Below are positions 7,708 to 16,311 of a stretch of 39,325 nt of DNA, piece by piece; within the stretch, counting starts at the first letter, position 1, and the number at the start of each line of letters is the position of its first letter. Location of the stretch: NCBI GenBank assembly GCA_021769725.1, contig JAETSI010000030.1, positions 1 to 39,325 of the forward strand. Reading direction: 5' to 3'. The notes below the pieces were generated by a model. That model had not been told where the DNA came from and did no database searches. It worked only from the letters and a program-made list of their open reading frames with translations. The DNA comes from Oscillospiraceae bacterium (GTDB lineage Bacteria; Bacillota; Clostridia; Oscillospirales; Ruminococcaceae). The translations under genes and the position numbers were made by a program.

Positions 7708-8718
7708 TTAAAGGAGAATTATGCCGTTTTCAGCGCACTTTTCCACCATATCTTCCGGCCATACAGAAGACTGTACTTCACCTATATGAGCCTTTTCAAG
7801 CAGGAGCATACAAAGCCTTGACTGTCCTATTCCGCCGCCGATAGTAAGAGGAAGCGTTCCGTCAGCTATCATCTGGTGATACTTATACTGCATTCTGTCC
7901 TCTGCACCGCACTCTTTAAGCTGTGACGCCAGCGACTGAGCATCAACACGGATTCCCATTGACGAAATCTCAAGAGCATTGTCCAGCACCTCATTCCAGA
8001 AGAAGATATCTCCGTTAAGCGACCAGTCGTCGTAATCGGGCGCTCTGCCGTCGTGCTTTTCTCCGCTTGCAAGCTTTCCGCCTATCTGCATGATGAAAAC
8101 CGTCTTATGCTCCTTGGTGATAAGACGTTCCCTCTCACGTGGAGCCTTATCGGGATACATATCCTCAAGTTCCTGAGTGGTTATAAAGAACACCTCATCG
8201 CTGATCTTATCAGCAAGCACAGGATATCTATGACTAACCTTTCTCTTGGTATATACAACAGCCTTTACCACATTTCTGACAGTTTCTTTCAGATAATCAA
8301 GAGTACGCTTTTCACGTGTTATGACTTTTTCCCAGTCCCACTGATCTACAAAGATCGAATGAGTATTATCGGTATCGTCGTCACGGCGGATAGCGTTCAT
8401 ATCAGTATAAATTCCCTCCCCCGGCTCGTAGCCGTAGCGGTGAAGAGCAGTCCGCTTCCACTTTGCAAGGGACTGAACTACCTCTGCCTCGCCGCCTATT
8501 TCCTTGATATCAAAATCGACTTTGCGCTCAATGCCGTTAAGATCGTCATTGATGCCGCTTCCCTTTTTAACGATAAGGGGAGCTGACACACGGTCAAGGG
8601 TAAGGACGATCGACAGCGCCTGCTGAAAAACATCCTTGATATACTTGATTGCGTGCTGTGTTTCTCTGATTGTAAGAGCCGTCTTATATCCCTCCGGGAT
8701 GTACAGTGATCTGGACAT
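7708..8718 (-). CDS. asnA: Aspartate--ammonia ligase (asparagine synthetase A)
   Basis: Makes asparagine from aspartate, ammonia and ATP through aspartyl-adenylate. The 336 residues from ATG 8718 (MSRSLYIPEGYKT) fit the family. An upstream extension to 8802 is open but carries no family sequence; AAAGGA nine bases before 8718 decides the start. Family segments seen: TQHAIKYIKDVFQ, VQSLAKWKR, GEGIYTDMNAIR, FVDQWDWE, GGKLASGEKHDGRAPDYDDW, GDIFFWN, LEISSMGIRVDA and GGGIGQSRLCMLLL, the class II synthetase-like core. The gene follows asnS and a small lipoprotein on the same strand, so an asparagine T-box upstream of asnS could also control it by readthrough (inference). Confidence 0.96.
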   Translation of the reverse strand: MSRSLYIPEGYKTALTIRETQHAIKYIKDVFQQALSIVLTLDRVSAPLIVKKGSGINDDLNGIERKVDFDIKEIGGEAEVVQSLAKWKRTALHRYGYEPGEGIYTDMNAIRRDDDTDNTHSIFVDQWDWEKVITREKRTLDYLKETVRNVVKAVVYTKRKVSHRYPVLADKISDEVFFITTQELEDMYPDKAPRERERLITKEHKTVFIMQIGGKLASGEKHDGRAPDYDDWSLNGDIFFWNEVLDNALEISSMGIRVDAQSLASQLKECGAEDRMQYKYHQMIADGTLPLTIGGGIGQSRLCMLLLEKAHIGEVQSSVWPEDMVEKCAENGIILL

Positions 8719-8751
8719 ACATATCATTCCTTTACTTGATAATTTATACAG

Positions 8752-8773
8752 CAGCCGGCGCCATTGACGGCTG
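8752..8773 (-). promoter_or_regulatory. Hairpin in the asnA leader
   Basis: CAGCCG / CGGCTG inverted repeat within the 110 bases between the lipoprotein and asnA, about 35 bases before the asnA start. No U tract follows, so it is not a normal terminator; it may stabilise a processed transcript. No convincing promoter was found in this gap. Confidence 0.35.
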
Positions 8774-8828
8774 TTGTTTCTGAACCTGTCCACATAGGGC
8801 AAGTTTTTAAAACTTATTTATAGAGGTA

Positions 8829-9488
8829 TTAATCTGCACGGGTGAAAGTCTCGACTGTTCCGTCTTCATCGGTGATAGTCAGCGTATCGCCGTCTACCTT
8901 ATATTCAACTTCCTCTGTTTCACCGTCAGCGTCAGTAGTAGTAATCTTGCTGGTTTCTTCGTCGTAGGTGTATTCCTCTTTCATGTAAATGATCATATAT
9001 GAAACTCCGCTCTCAGCGAAATCAAAGATCATTTCACCACCTGACGCAATATCAGACATTTCATCGTTTTTATACTTGCCGTAAACATTATCTTCATCCG
9101 GATCGTCCACACGTTCAAATTCCGAAACTTCCTGACCGTCTGCAACGATTGTAATCACCTTTCCGTCATACTCCATATCAAAAGACTGACCTGAAAGATT
9201 AAATCCGTCGTCAGTAACGCAGAACAGATCAGACGCATTTATGGAGGCGTTCATCGACATCTCTGTTTCAGTAATGACAAGCTCTGCACTTTCCATTGAC
9301 ATACCGCCGCCAAACTCTTTTTCCATTTCTTCCAGAGTATCTCCGCTGGGTATCCATGTGCCGACAATTCCCTTATCAGATTTCTTTTCTTTTTTCTCTG
9401 AACTTTCCTTGCCCTCCTTATCTCCGCAGGAAACGAATGCTCCTGTAACAAGTACGAGAACTGATATAAATGACAATGTTTTTTTCAT
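8829..9488 (-). CDS. Small lipoprotein with two similar beta-rich repeats
   Basis: A 219-residue protein with a lipoprotein signal peptide (MKKTLSFISVLVLVTGAFVSC, Cys21), a Lys/Glu/Ser linker (about 24-40), then two units. The first begins VGTWIPSG (about 42) and the second YGKYKND (about 137), each followed by short beta strands ending in segments such as KVITIVADGQEVSEFERVD and DTLTITDEDGTVETFTRAD. This plan resembles the lipocalin-like DUF5640 type of Firmicutes lipoproteins (from memory, not searched). The cell-surface role is unknown. It starts 24 bases after asnS and is probably cotranscribed with it, although nothing links it to asparagine. Confidence 0.8.
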   Translation of the reverse strand: MKKTLSFISVLVLVTGAFVSCGDKEGKESSEKKEKKSDKGIVGTWIPSGDTLEEMEKEFGGGMSMESAELVITETEMSMNASINASDLFCVTDDGFNLSGQSFDMEYDGKVITIVADGQEVSEFERVDDPDEDNVYGKYKNDEMSDIASGGEMIFDFAESGVSYMIIYMKEEYTYDEETSKITTTDADGETEEVEYKVDGDTLTITDEDGTVETFTRAD

Positions 9489-9512
9489 AATATAATTCCT
9501 TTCATAAATAAA

Positions 9513-10889
9513 TTATCTTATAGAACCGACCGTTCTCGGATAAAGAATAACGTCACGGATATTAGCCATTCCTGTTGTATACATGATAAGTCTCTCAAAT
9601 CCAAGACCAAATCCGCCGTGAGGTACTGAACCAAACTTTCTCAGATCGAGATAGTCGCTGTAAAGGCTGAGATTCATTCCTCTTTCCTCCATTGCGGCAA
9701 CCAGCTTGTTATAATCGGCTTCTCTTTCGCTTCCTCCGATAATCTCGCCTACTCCGGGAACGAGCAGATCAACAGCCGCAACAGTCTTGCCGTCGGGATT
9801 CTGCTTCATATAGAAAGACTTTATCTCCTTGGGGTAATCCGTTACGAAAACGGCTTTCTTGAACACTTTTTCAGAGATATAGCGTTCATGCTCTGTCTGG
9901 AGATCGCATCCCCATTCAACGGGATATACAAAATCCTCGCCGGATTCCTGAAGCAGTTTTATAGCCTCTGTATAAGTCACCCTGCCGAAATCATGGGAGA
10001 TAAGCTCCTCAAGACGTGCCTTAAGACCTTTTTCAAAATGAGCGTCAAAGAATGCTATCTCATCAGGACAAGTATTGAGAAGTTCCTTTATAACATACTT
10101 TATCATATCTTCGGCGATCTCAATAACATCATCGATCTCAGCAAAGGCAATCTCCGGCTCGATATGCCAGAATTCAGCCAGATGCTTTGGAGTATTGCTG
10201 TTCTCGGCACGGAAGCTCGGACCAAACGTATAGATCTTGCCCATTGCCATAGCTGCGACTTCTCCCTCAAGCTGTCCGGAAACAGAAAGTCCTGCACGTC
10301 TGCCGAAAAAGTCATTGGAGTAATACTCTTCCTCGCTCTTGTACTCTGTAGTATATCCGTTTGTAGTTACCTGGAACATCTCGCCTGCTCCCTCACAGTC
10401 GCTTCCGGTAATAAGCGGAGTGTTAATATATACGTAGTTATTGCTCTGAAAATACTTGTGCAGCGAAGCAGCAAGAACAGAACGTACACGCCATACGGCA
10501 TTGAAAGTGTTCGTTCTTCCTCTGAGGTGCGGGATAGAACGGAGAAATTCCAGAGTATGTCCCTTCTTCTGGAGAGGATAATCAGTCGGACAGTCGCCGA
10601 GAATCTGAATATCGCCGGGAACAGCGTTGATCTCAACAGTATTGTTTCTTCCCTCAACCGCCGTGCCAACGACCTTGACAGCCATACCGACACGTGGTTC
10701 TTTGAAATCTGCGCCATCGTTCTTTTCAATTACCACCTGAATATTTTTAAGTGATGTTCCGTCGTTGAGTTCGGCAAATGCAACGCTCTTGGAATTTCTG
10801 GATGTACGCACCCAGCCGCATACTGTAACGGTTTTGCCGATAAATTCCTCTTTTGAGCCAATAATAGCTTTAATGTCAGTGTGCTTCAT
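9513..10889 (-). CDS. asnS: Asparaginyl-tRNA synthetase
   Basis: Class IIb aminoacyl-tRNA synthetase charging tRNA-Asn; 458 residues. The N-terminal OB-fold has VTVCGWVRTSRNSK and NDGTSLKNIQVV. Class II motif 2 is FRAENSNTPKHLAEFWHIEPE and motif 3 is GFGLGFERLIMYTTG, followed by NIRDVILYPR. GAAAGGAACG precedes the ATG. A T-box leader with an AAC specifier lies upstream, so transcription should rise when uncharged tRNA-Asn accumulates. The next genes on the strand are a lipoprotein and asnA, which supplies the substrate asparagine. Confidence 0.98.
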   Translation of the reverse strand: MKHTDIKAIIGSKEEFIGKTVTVCGWVRTSRNSKSVAFAELNDGTSLKNIQVVIEKNDGADFKEPRVGMAVKVVGTAVEGRNNTVEINAVPGDIQILGDCPTDYPLQKKGHTLEFLRSIPHLRGRTNTFNAVWRVRSVLAASLHKYFQSNNYVYINTPLITGSDCEGAGEMFQVTTNGYTTEYKSEEEYYSNDFFGRRAGLSVSGQLEGEVAAMAMGKIYTFGPSFRAENSNTPKHLAEFWHIEPEIAFAEIDDVIEIAEDMIKYVIKELLNTCPDEIAFFDAHFEKGLKARLEELISHDFGRVTYTEAIKLLQESGEDFVYPVEWGCDLQTEHERYISEKVFKKAVFVTDYPKEIKSFYMKQNPDGKTVAAVDLLVPGVGEIIGGSEREADYNKLVAAMEERGMNLSLYSDYLDLRKFGSVPHGGFGLGFERLIMYTTGMANIRDVILYPRTVGSIR

Positions 10890-10934
10890 TAATAATCGTT
10901 CCTTTCATAAATATCAGGACAGGAGATTAATACC

Positions 10935-11215
10935 AATATCAGTATAAAAGCGCTCCCATCCTGCTTTTTCACAGGACGGGAGCGCCATTGCTTCCGTGGT
11001 ACCACCTGAATTACCGCTGTGCGGTCACTCTTGTCTGCTCTAACGTACAGAAAACGTCTCCCCTACTAAGCCTCAGACCGCCGGATGACGCTCAACGCCT
11101 TTGGGTTTGATGCTCAGGAGTGTTATTCATGCTGACTCTGGTATACGGCTCACACCTTTTCCGTACTCTCTGCGACCGATTTTCCGCATTACTTCTCTCC
11201 GTCATGGCATTTATT
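10935..11215 (-). ncRNA. T-box riboswitch, asparagine type
   Basis: Read on the minus strand, the leader contains a stem I region with AGAGAGTACGG and AAGGTGTGAGCC, then AATAACACTCCTGAGC, in which AAC (11124-11122) sits at the specifier position followed by a purine. Further on is the T-box sequence AGGTGGTACCACGG (near 10995-11008) and a strong terminator GGCGCTCCCGTCCTG / CAGGATGGGAGCGC followed by TTTT. AAC is an asparagine codon and the next gene is asnS, so specifier and target agree. Uncharged tRNA-Asn is expected to stabilise the antiterminator. Confidence 0.93.
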
Positions 11216-11222
11216 ATATAAC

Positions 11223-11251
11223 ATAATATCACTTTTGCAGCAAATTGTCAA
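11223..11251 (-). promoter_or_regulatory. Promoter of the asnS T-box transcript
   Basis: On the minus strand TTGACA (11246-11251) and TATTAT (11223-11228) are 17 bp apart, just upstream of the T-box stem I. Confidence 0.8.
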
Positions 11252-11278
11252 TAGGAATACGGAAAAAAATCCTAAAAG

Positions 11279-12691
11279 TCATATAAACAGCGTACTTATA
11301 CCGTATTCACGGGCATAGCTTTCGGCTCTCTTTCGGTTTACTTGTTTCAGGATTTTGATAACCTGCTTTCTTCCTTTTTTTATCTCATCCATAGAGACGT
11401 CCTCGTTGTCAAACTCAATTATATGCACGTTGAACAGATTTTCACATCCGCAGAAAGCATCTTCCTTGATATCCTTGGTATGATAGCTGACTTTAAGATC
11501 TGTAAGATTCTGACATCCATAAAAAGCCCAGTTACTTACGGTTTTAACCGTTGACGGAACTGTTATTTCATCCAGCGAGCGGCACCATGAGAAAGCGCTT
11601 TCTCCGATAACCGCAACCGAATTTGATATAATAACTTTTTTCAGATTATAGCACTCGGAAAATGCCGAAAATCCTATAGATTCAACAGAACCGGAAATGA
11701 CGATCTTCCTCAGCCGGCGGCACGAGAAAAAGCTCAGATCGCTGATTTTCTGGAGATATGCCGGAAGAAGAAGCTTTTCAACACTGCTGCATCTTCCAAA
11801 AGCGCCTTTGCCTATCGCTTTCAGCGACGGCGGGAAGTTGAGTTCTTTAAGACGCTGACATTTCAGGAATGCATTTTCGCCGATAGATTCAAGATTATTT
11901 GAAAATACTATTTCCTCCAGTGCAAAGCAATGACAAAATGCAAACTTTTCTATCCTTTTCACGCTGTCAGGAAGAATAATTTTTTTGAGGGTCTCGTTTC
12001 CTCTGAAAGCGTATCTGCCGATAGTCGTTATAGAATCCGGAATGATAATGGCACTTGTAGTACCGATGTATTTTACAAGAGTTCCTGTTTTCTTATTAAT
12101 GAACATATTGTTTGCATCATCAATAACAACATCCTCATCTTTAATAAGTTCGTTCAGTTCGTCCTCGCCGACCGCCCCTATATCTTCAGTACGTTTCATA
12201 GCCTTTTTTGTTTTATCCAGCTTATTTTCGAGGATTTTCTTTTCCTCAGTCTTGGGAACTTCCGGCTTCTTTTCGGATACTTTCTTTTCCTCAGACTTGG
12301 GAACTTCCAGCTTCTTTTCGGGTATTTTCTTTTCCTCAGTCTTGGGAACTTCCGGCTTCTTTTCGGATACTTTCTTTTCCTCAGACTTGGGAACTTCCGG
12401 CTTCTTTTCGGGTACTTTCTTTTCCTCAGACTTGGGAACTTCCGGCTTCCTTTCGGGTATTTTCTTTTCCTCAGTCTTGGGAACTTCCGGCTTCTTTTCG
12501 GGTACTTTCTTTTCCTCTGTCTTGGGAACTTCCGGCTTCTTTTCAGGTGCTTTCTCCTCAGCCACAGGATTATCTATTATTTCCTTATTCACAGACTCCG
12601 GTTTATCTTCCGACATCCTGACGGTTCTTACCTTTATTACTTTTACTTTTTTCTTTGTATCTTTCTTAACATTTTTTTCAGTAGTTTTCAA
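11279..12691 (-). CDS. BspA-type leucine-rich repeat protein with PEVPK repeats, no signal peptide
   Basis: A 470-residue protein started by TTG 12691, with GGAGTGATC upstream and a good promoter at 12732-12760. Residues 1-30 are basic and contain no membrane segment or signal peptide. Residues 50-154 are seven tandem copies of a 15-residue unit (EKKPEVPKTEEKKVP type), charged and extended. After a linker with an acidic patch (about 176-190), residues 200-430 form LRR_5/BspA repeats, each of the type YAFRGNETLKKIILPDSVKRI. The C-terminus is basic (KKGRKQVIKILKQVNRKRAESYAREYGI). BspA repeats usually occur on secreted surface proteins; the lack of an export signal suggests a cytoplasmic scaffold. 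Partners are unknown. Confidence 0.88.
   Translation of the reverse strand: MKTTEKNVKKDTKKKVKVIKVRTVRMSEDKPESVNKEIIDNPVAEEKAPEKKPEVPKTEEKKVPEKKPEVPKTEEKKIPERKPEVPKSEEKKVPEKKPEVPKSEEKKVSEKKPEVPKTEEKKIPEKKLEVPKSEEKKVSEKKPEVPKTEEKKILENKLDKTKKAMKRTEDIGAVGEDELNELIKDEDVVIDDANNMFINKKTGTLVKYIGTTSAIIIPDSITTIGRYAFRGNETLKKIILPDSVKRIEKFAFCHCFALEEIVFSNNLESIGENAFLKCQRLKELNFPPSLKAIGKGAFGRCSSVEKLLLPAYLQKISDLSFFSCRRLRKIVISGSVESIGFSAFSECYNLKKVIISNSVAVIGESAFSWCRSLDEITVPSTVKTVSNWAFYGCQNLTDLKVSYHTKDIKEDAFCGCENLFNVHIIEFDNEDVSMDEIKKGRKQVIKILKQVNRKRAESYAREYGISTLFI
12230..12544 (-). repeat. Seven tandem 45-bp repeats (PEVPK units)
   Basis: Each unit encodes 15 residues; copies differ at Thr/Ser 9, Val/Ile 14 and Pro/Ser/Leu 15, with one Pro-to-Leu change in copy 6 and Lys-to-Arg in copy 3. 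The alternating variants suggest expansion in pairs. Copy number is likely to vary between strains. The repeat keeps several frames open on both strands, which are not genes. Confidence 0.92.
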
Positions 12692-12731
12692 GTGAAGATC
12701 ACTCCATTCACACTATTTCATATATGCTTTA

Positions 12732-12760
12732 ATTATACCACTTTTGCCGAAAGAAATCAA
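12732..12760 (-). promoter_or_regulatory. Promoter of the LRR gene
   Basis: Minus strand TTGATT (12755-12760), 17 bp, TATAAT (12732-12737), about 40 bases before the TTG start. Confidence 0.7.
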
Positions 12761-12921
12761 TAATCAAATGTGAATATTTGCTATTTTTGTTAAAATGTCC
12801 ATATACAAGCATTTTATTTTCTTCTATGAGATGTTTATTATCTCATTGCTTTAGCTATATTGCACAAATGAAGATGATGTAAATAATCATACACCAAGAT
12901 GCAAAATATCTGCAAAATCTA

Positions 12922-12950
12922 TTGACTTAATATCTAATGCAGATTATAAT
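12922..12950 (+). promoter_or_regulatory. Promoter of the 800-residue lipoprotein gene
   Basis: TTGACT (12922-12927), 17 bp, TATAAT (12945-12950). GAAAGGATATATC precedes the ATG at 12993. The 300-base gap 12692-12992 otherwise holds only the divergent promoter of the LRR gene and AT-rich DNA. Confidence 0.75.
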
Positions 12951-12992
12951 TTGTGTATAAAGTACACATCAACATCATAGAAAGGATATATC

Positions 12993-15395
12993 ATGAAAAA
13001 ATCATATTGGAATTTAACTGCGCTTGCCGCAGCTTTCAGCCTTGCCGTCTGCTCTTGCAGCAGTGGAAATAAAACAGACAAAAAGAATTCAGCCGGAAAT
13101 GATTCATCACCGCAAATCTCAGATAATATTACAACAAAGGAACGTCCTGTACAGACTGCCGACGAAGTTCTCAGCAATTCGTTTAAAGCATCACCCATTT
13201 CTATTCCTGATGGCGTTGACTGGTTTTATGGCTTTACCCTTATTAAAGATACGAAAAAGATAATGACAGTCGGAAGCAGCGCTGACGGAAAATCAGACAT
13301 CTATAGATTTAACGAAGACCTTTCATCCTGCGAAGTTATTGAACCTGAACTTCCGCCCGAATTTTCAACTGCCGATAACGCTTACGCAAACTACAATATT
13401 TTTTCCAACGGCGAATTCGGCTCACTGATAACTCTGATGGACTTCGGCGGAATGAAGCCTCCTGAAGAATATGACGAAAACTTTGACTACGAATCAGCGT
13501 ATGCCAATCAGAAAAATTCCTACATTTACTGTAAATACGATCAGCAGGGCAAGCTCGTATCAAGCACGGCAGTTACCGGAATCGATATGTACATGGATGA
13601 TTACAATAATCTGAATATAGCCTCTATTACAGAGTATCAGGGAAAAACTCTGTTCTGCCTCATGGATTCAACAATACTTTCACTGAACAGCGACGGCAGT
13701 CTCACCGAACTCTACTCTCCGGCAGATGAAGATAAAGACCGCATTTACGGTTCCTGCCTTATCTATGACTCAGACGGTAAGCTTGTACTCATGGTAAGAG
13801 GAAGCTCAGGAGAAGATATGTCAGAAGCTACCATGCTCTACTATTTCGATATCGACAGTTCCTCTGTCAGCGATCCTATAATTACTATTGGAGGGGATGG
13901 TACGATTGAGATCGCCGGAGCAATTACAACAGGCGGCGGCGATTATCGCCTGTTAGTTCCGAAATATGATGCGCTTTTCGGGCTAAAAGCGGATGGCTCT
14001 CTTGAGAAGATTCTCGACTGGATGGATTCGGATATAACCGCCTCATCTGTTTATTACATAGGTGAGGACAAATATGTTGCCTATGGAAATGAAAACAACG
14101 AAACGTTTTTTAATCTTCTTACAAGGCGTCCGATGAACGAAGTTGAAAACACACAAGTCATTACCATGGCTTCGATCTACGACGTTAACGGCGGTGATAC
14201 TCATGTCAGTAAGTTCAACAGAAGTCAAAATAAATACAGGATCAAATTCGTTGATTACAGCCAATACAACGACGAAAACGATTACTACGGAAAGGGAGCA
14301 ATGCAGCAGCTCCAGCTTGATATAGTATCCGGAAAAGCTCCTGATATAATAGTTACCGGAGATTTTAACACGATCAGATCCCTCAGCCAGAAAGGAGCTT
14401 TTACCGATCTCTATGAATTTATGGAAAAAGACAGTGAGGTAAATCGTGATACGCTTATGCCTAATATACTCAAAGCCCTTGAATCAAAAGACGGTCGCCT
14501 TTATACTTTGTCCCCCACTTACAGCATTTCCACTCTTGCTGCAAAGACTTCAGTTTGCAATAAGGAAAACTGGACTTTGGACGATATGATATCACTGTAC
14601 GACAATGCTCCCGAAACTGCCGATCACCTTTATGACTACGATACCAAGGAAGACAAATTAAAAGAATTGCTTCAGGCATCCTCTGACTTTGTTGACTATA
14701 ATAAATTTACCTGCCGCTTTGACAGCGATGATTTTGTAAAACTTCTCGAATTCTGCAACAGATTTGTCACTGAGATACAAAGACCTGACAAGGAGACTGA
14801 ATATGAGGCTTTACAGCAATATTACTACGATCAGTTTATGGCATGGAGTCAGGACAGATCTCTTATAAGAGCAATGTCACCTTCCGGATACAGCTACACA
14901 CGATACGTACAGGCACGGGATGAAATAACCATGATCGGATATCCCTCTGACGGCGGCAAGGGCGGCAAACTTTCTTTCGAGACATACTATGCGATATCCA
15001 ATACCTGCCCCGATAAAAACGGCGCATGGGAATTTCTGCGCAGCTACTTCAGCGAGGAGTATCAGGAAAGTGACAGCACATACGGAAACCCGGTGCTGAA
15101 ATCTGCCTTTGAAAAGCAAATGGATAGCACAATGCATTTAACTGACCCTATGGGCAACCCAGTGGACTCCATAGAGGACGACGGTGCGGAATATTATCCT
15201 CTTACCCAAAAACAGCGTGACATGGTTGCAGAATATATTCTTGGCTGTGATACTATATACGGCGTTATGGATTCTGATATTTACGATATATGCATGGAAG
15301 AGGCAGGCTCATACTTTACCGGAGAATGCTCTGCAAAAGAGGCTGCCGATATGATACAGAACCGTGTATCTATCCTGCTCAGTGAAAGAAGCTGA
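12993..15395 (+). CDS. Very large orphan solute-binding lipoprotein (paralogue 1)
   Basis: An 800-residue lipoprotein (signal MKKSYWNLTALAAAFSLAVC, lipid Cys20 or 22) with two halves. Residues about 55-385 consist of repeated beta-rich segments (KLVLMVRGSSGEDM, GDYRLLVPKYDALFGL) that look like a propeller or sensor-like domain. Residues about 400-800 resemble the SBP_bac_1 fold of ABC sugar-binding proteins: KFNRSQNKYRIKFVDYSQYN, GKAPDIIVTGDFNTI, NGAWEFLRSYFS. Ordinary binding proteins have about 400-450 residues and sit beside two permease genes; none is here. The minus-strand gene at 23031-25214 has the same architecture and shared motifs (GKAPDII versus GDGPDLT, LLEFCNRF in both). A role in carbohydrate sensing or capture is inference. 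Confidence 0.8.
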   Translation: MKKSYWNLTALAAAFSLAVCSCSSGNKTDKKNSAGNDSSPQISDNITTKERPVQTADEVLSNSFKASPISIPDGVDWFYGFTLIKDTKKIMTVGSSADGKSDIYRFNEDLSSCEVIEPELPPEFSTADNAYANYNIFSNGEFGSLITLMDFGGMKPPEEYDENFDYESAYANQKNSYIYCKYDQQGKLVSSTAVTGIDMYMDDYNNLNIASITEYQGKTLFCLMDSTILSLNSDGSLTELYSPADEDKDRIYGSCLIYDSDGKLVLMVRGSSGEDMSEATMLYYFDIDSSSVSDPIITIGGDGTIEIAGAITTGGGDYRLLVPKYDALFGLKADGSLEKILDWMDSDITASSVYYIGEDKYVAYGNENNETFFNLLTRRPMNEVENTQVITMASIYDVNGGDTHVSKFNRSQNKYRIKFVDYSQYNDENDYYGKGAMQQLQLDIVSGKAPDIIVTGDFNTIRSLSQKGAFTDLYEFMEKDSEVNRDTLMPNILKALESKDGRLYTLSPTYSISTLAAKTSVCNKENWTLDDMISLYDNAPETADHLYDYDTKEDKLKELLQASSDFVDYNKFTCRFDSDDFVKLLEFCNRFVTEIQRPDKETEYEALQQYYYDQFMAWSQDRSLIRAMSPSGYSYTRYVQARDEITMIGYPSDGGKGGKLSFETYYAISNTCPDKNGAWEFLRSYFSEEYQESDSTYGNPVLKSAFEKQMDSTMHLTDPMGNPVDSIEDDGAEYYPLTQKQRDMVAEYILGCDTIYGVMDSDIYDICMEEAGSYFTGECSAKEAADMIQNRVSILLSERS

Positions 15396-15419
15396 TACCA
15401 ACGGTGTTGCCTATAAACT

Positions 15420-16193
15420 TCAGACACTCTCCTTTATCCGTGAAATAGCGCCCTTTTCAAGCCGTGATACCTGCGCCTGGGAAATCCCTATCTCGTTTGC
15501 AACTTCAACCTGAGTTTTTCCTTTCAGAAACCGCAGATAAAGAATATTTCTTTCACGGTCTCCCAGATTCTTTATTGCATCACGAATCGAAATTTCATCC
15601 ATTTTACTCTCAACATCGTTGCGGTCGCCTATCTGATCCATGATATAGACCGTATCTTCCGAGTCTGAATAAACCGGCTCATACAGTGAAACAGGATCGC
15701 TTATGCTCTCAAGAGCAATAACGATATCCGAACGCTTTTCTCCTGTTTCAGCTGCTATCTCATCCATATTCGGCTCTCTCTGGAGCTTTATCATAAGCCG
15801 TTCTTTCGCCTGTATTGCTTTATATGCAAGATCACGGAGAGAACGGCTTACTTTTACATGGCTGTAATCCCTGAGATGCCGCCGGAGTTCACCGCTTATC
15901 ATCGGAACGCAGTAGGTAGAAAACCGTACTTCCTTGGTAAGATCAAAATTATTTATCGCCTTGATGAGTCCTACCACGCCTATCTGGAAAAGATCGTCAA
16001 TATCTTCTCCCCTTCCTGCAAATCTTTGTATAACGCTCAGCACAAGCCGCAGATTGCCTTTTATAAGCTTGTCCCGTGCTTCTTTACTGCCGGTAGCCTT
16101 TATTTCCTTTAACAGCTCTATCTTTTCGCTTTCTTTAAGCACCGTAAGTTCCGATGTATTTATGCCTGCTATTATAACTTTGTTATATGCCAT
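15420..16193 (-). CDS. sigG: Sporulation sigma factor SigG
   Basis: A 257-residue sigma-70 family factor. The N-terminus NKVIIAGINTSELTVLKESE matches the SigG-specific anti-sigma contact region, which separates it from SigF. Region 2 is NLRLVLSVIQRFAGRGEDIDDLFQIG and FSTYCVPMI; region 3 includes VSRSLRDLAYKAI; region 4 is LGDRERNILYLRFLKGKTQVEVANEIGISQAQVSRLEK. SigG directs late forespore transcription in endospore formers. TAGGAGATATTGCA precedes the ATG. It is usually found with spoIIGA and sigE; here both are absent and it stands alone, facing the lipoprotein gene with 24 bases between their ends. No clear promoter was identified upstream. Confidence 0.9.
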   Translation of the reverse strand: MAYNKVIIAGINTSELTVLKESEKIELLKEIKATGSKEARDKLIKGNLRLVLSVIQRFAGRGEDIDDLFQIGVVGLIKAINNFDLTKEVRFSTYCVPMISGELRRHLRDYSHVKVSRSLRDLAYKAIQAKERLMIKLQREPNMDEIAAETGEKRSDIVIALESISDPVSLYEPVYSDSEDTVYIMDQIGDRNDVESKMDEISIRDAIKNLGDRERNILYLRFLKGKTQVEVANEIGISQAQVSRLEKGAISRIKESV

Positions 16194-16270
16194 TGCAATA
16201 TCTCCTAAATGATGATATTACTATTATTGACATTTTTTATGAAAGGTAAACATGGAAAATTACGACAAAT

Positions 16271-16306
16271 CCCCCTGCGCTGCAATCTCTTATGCAGTGC
16301 AGGGGG
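16271..16306. repeat. Strong hairpin beside element B
   Basis: CCCCCTGCGCTGCA and TGCAGTGCAGGGGG form a 14-bp stem with one mismatch. On the minus strand, downstream of the pyridoxal kinase-like gene, it is followed by ATTTGTCG, a weak T tract, so terminator activity is possible but unproven. Confidence 0.5.
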
Positions 16307-16311
16307 ATATA

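Noticed and set aside
8719..8802. 28-residue N-terminal extension of AsnA
   Set aside because: The sequence is outside the family and covers a hairpin; AAAGGA before ATG 8718 fits better.
9888..10754. 288-residue plus-strand frame opposite asnS, and similar long antisense frames opposite asnA (8053-8586) and coaBC (30048-30656)
   Set aside because: No family resemblance or ribosome binding site; each lies within a well-identified gene.
12230..12544. Possible CRISPR array (regular 45-bp periodicity)
   Set aside because: The units are contiguous without unique spacers and code for a protein repeat; no cas genes are nearby.
11930..12763. Long plus-strand open frames opposite the LRR gene, with repeated FRLLFGYFLF or LGTSGFFSD units
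   Set aside because: They are antisense readings of the 45-bp PEVPK repeats, with no ribosome binding sites; the minus-strand frame has promoter, start and LRR homology.
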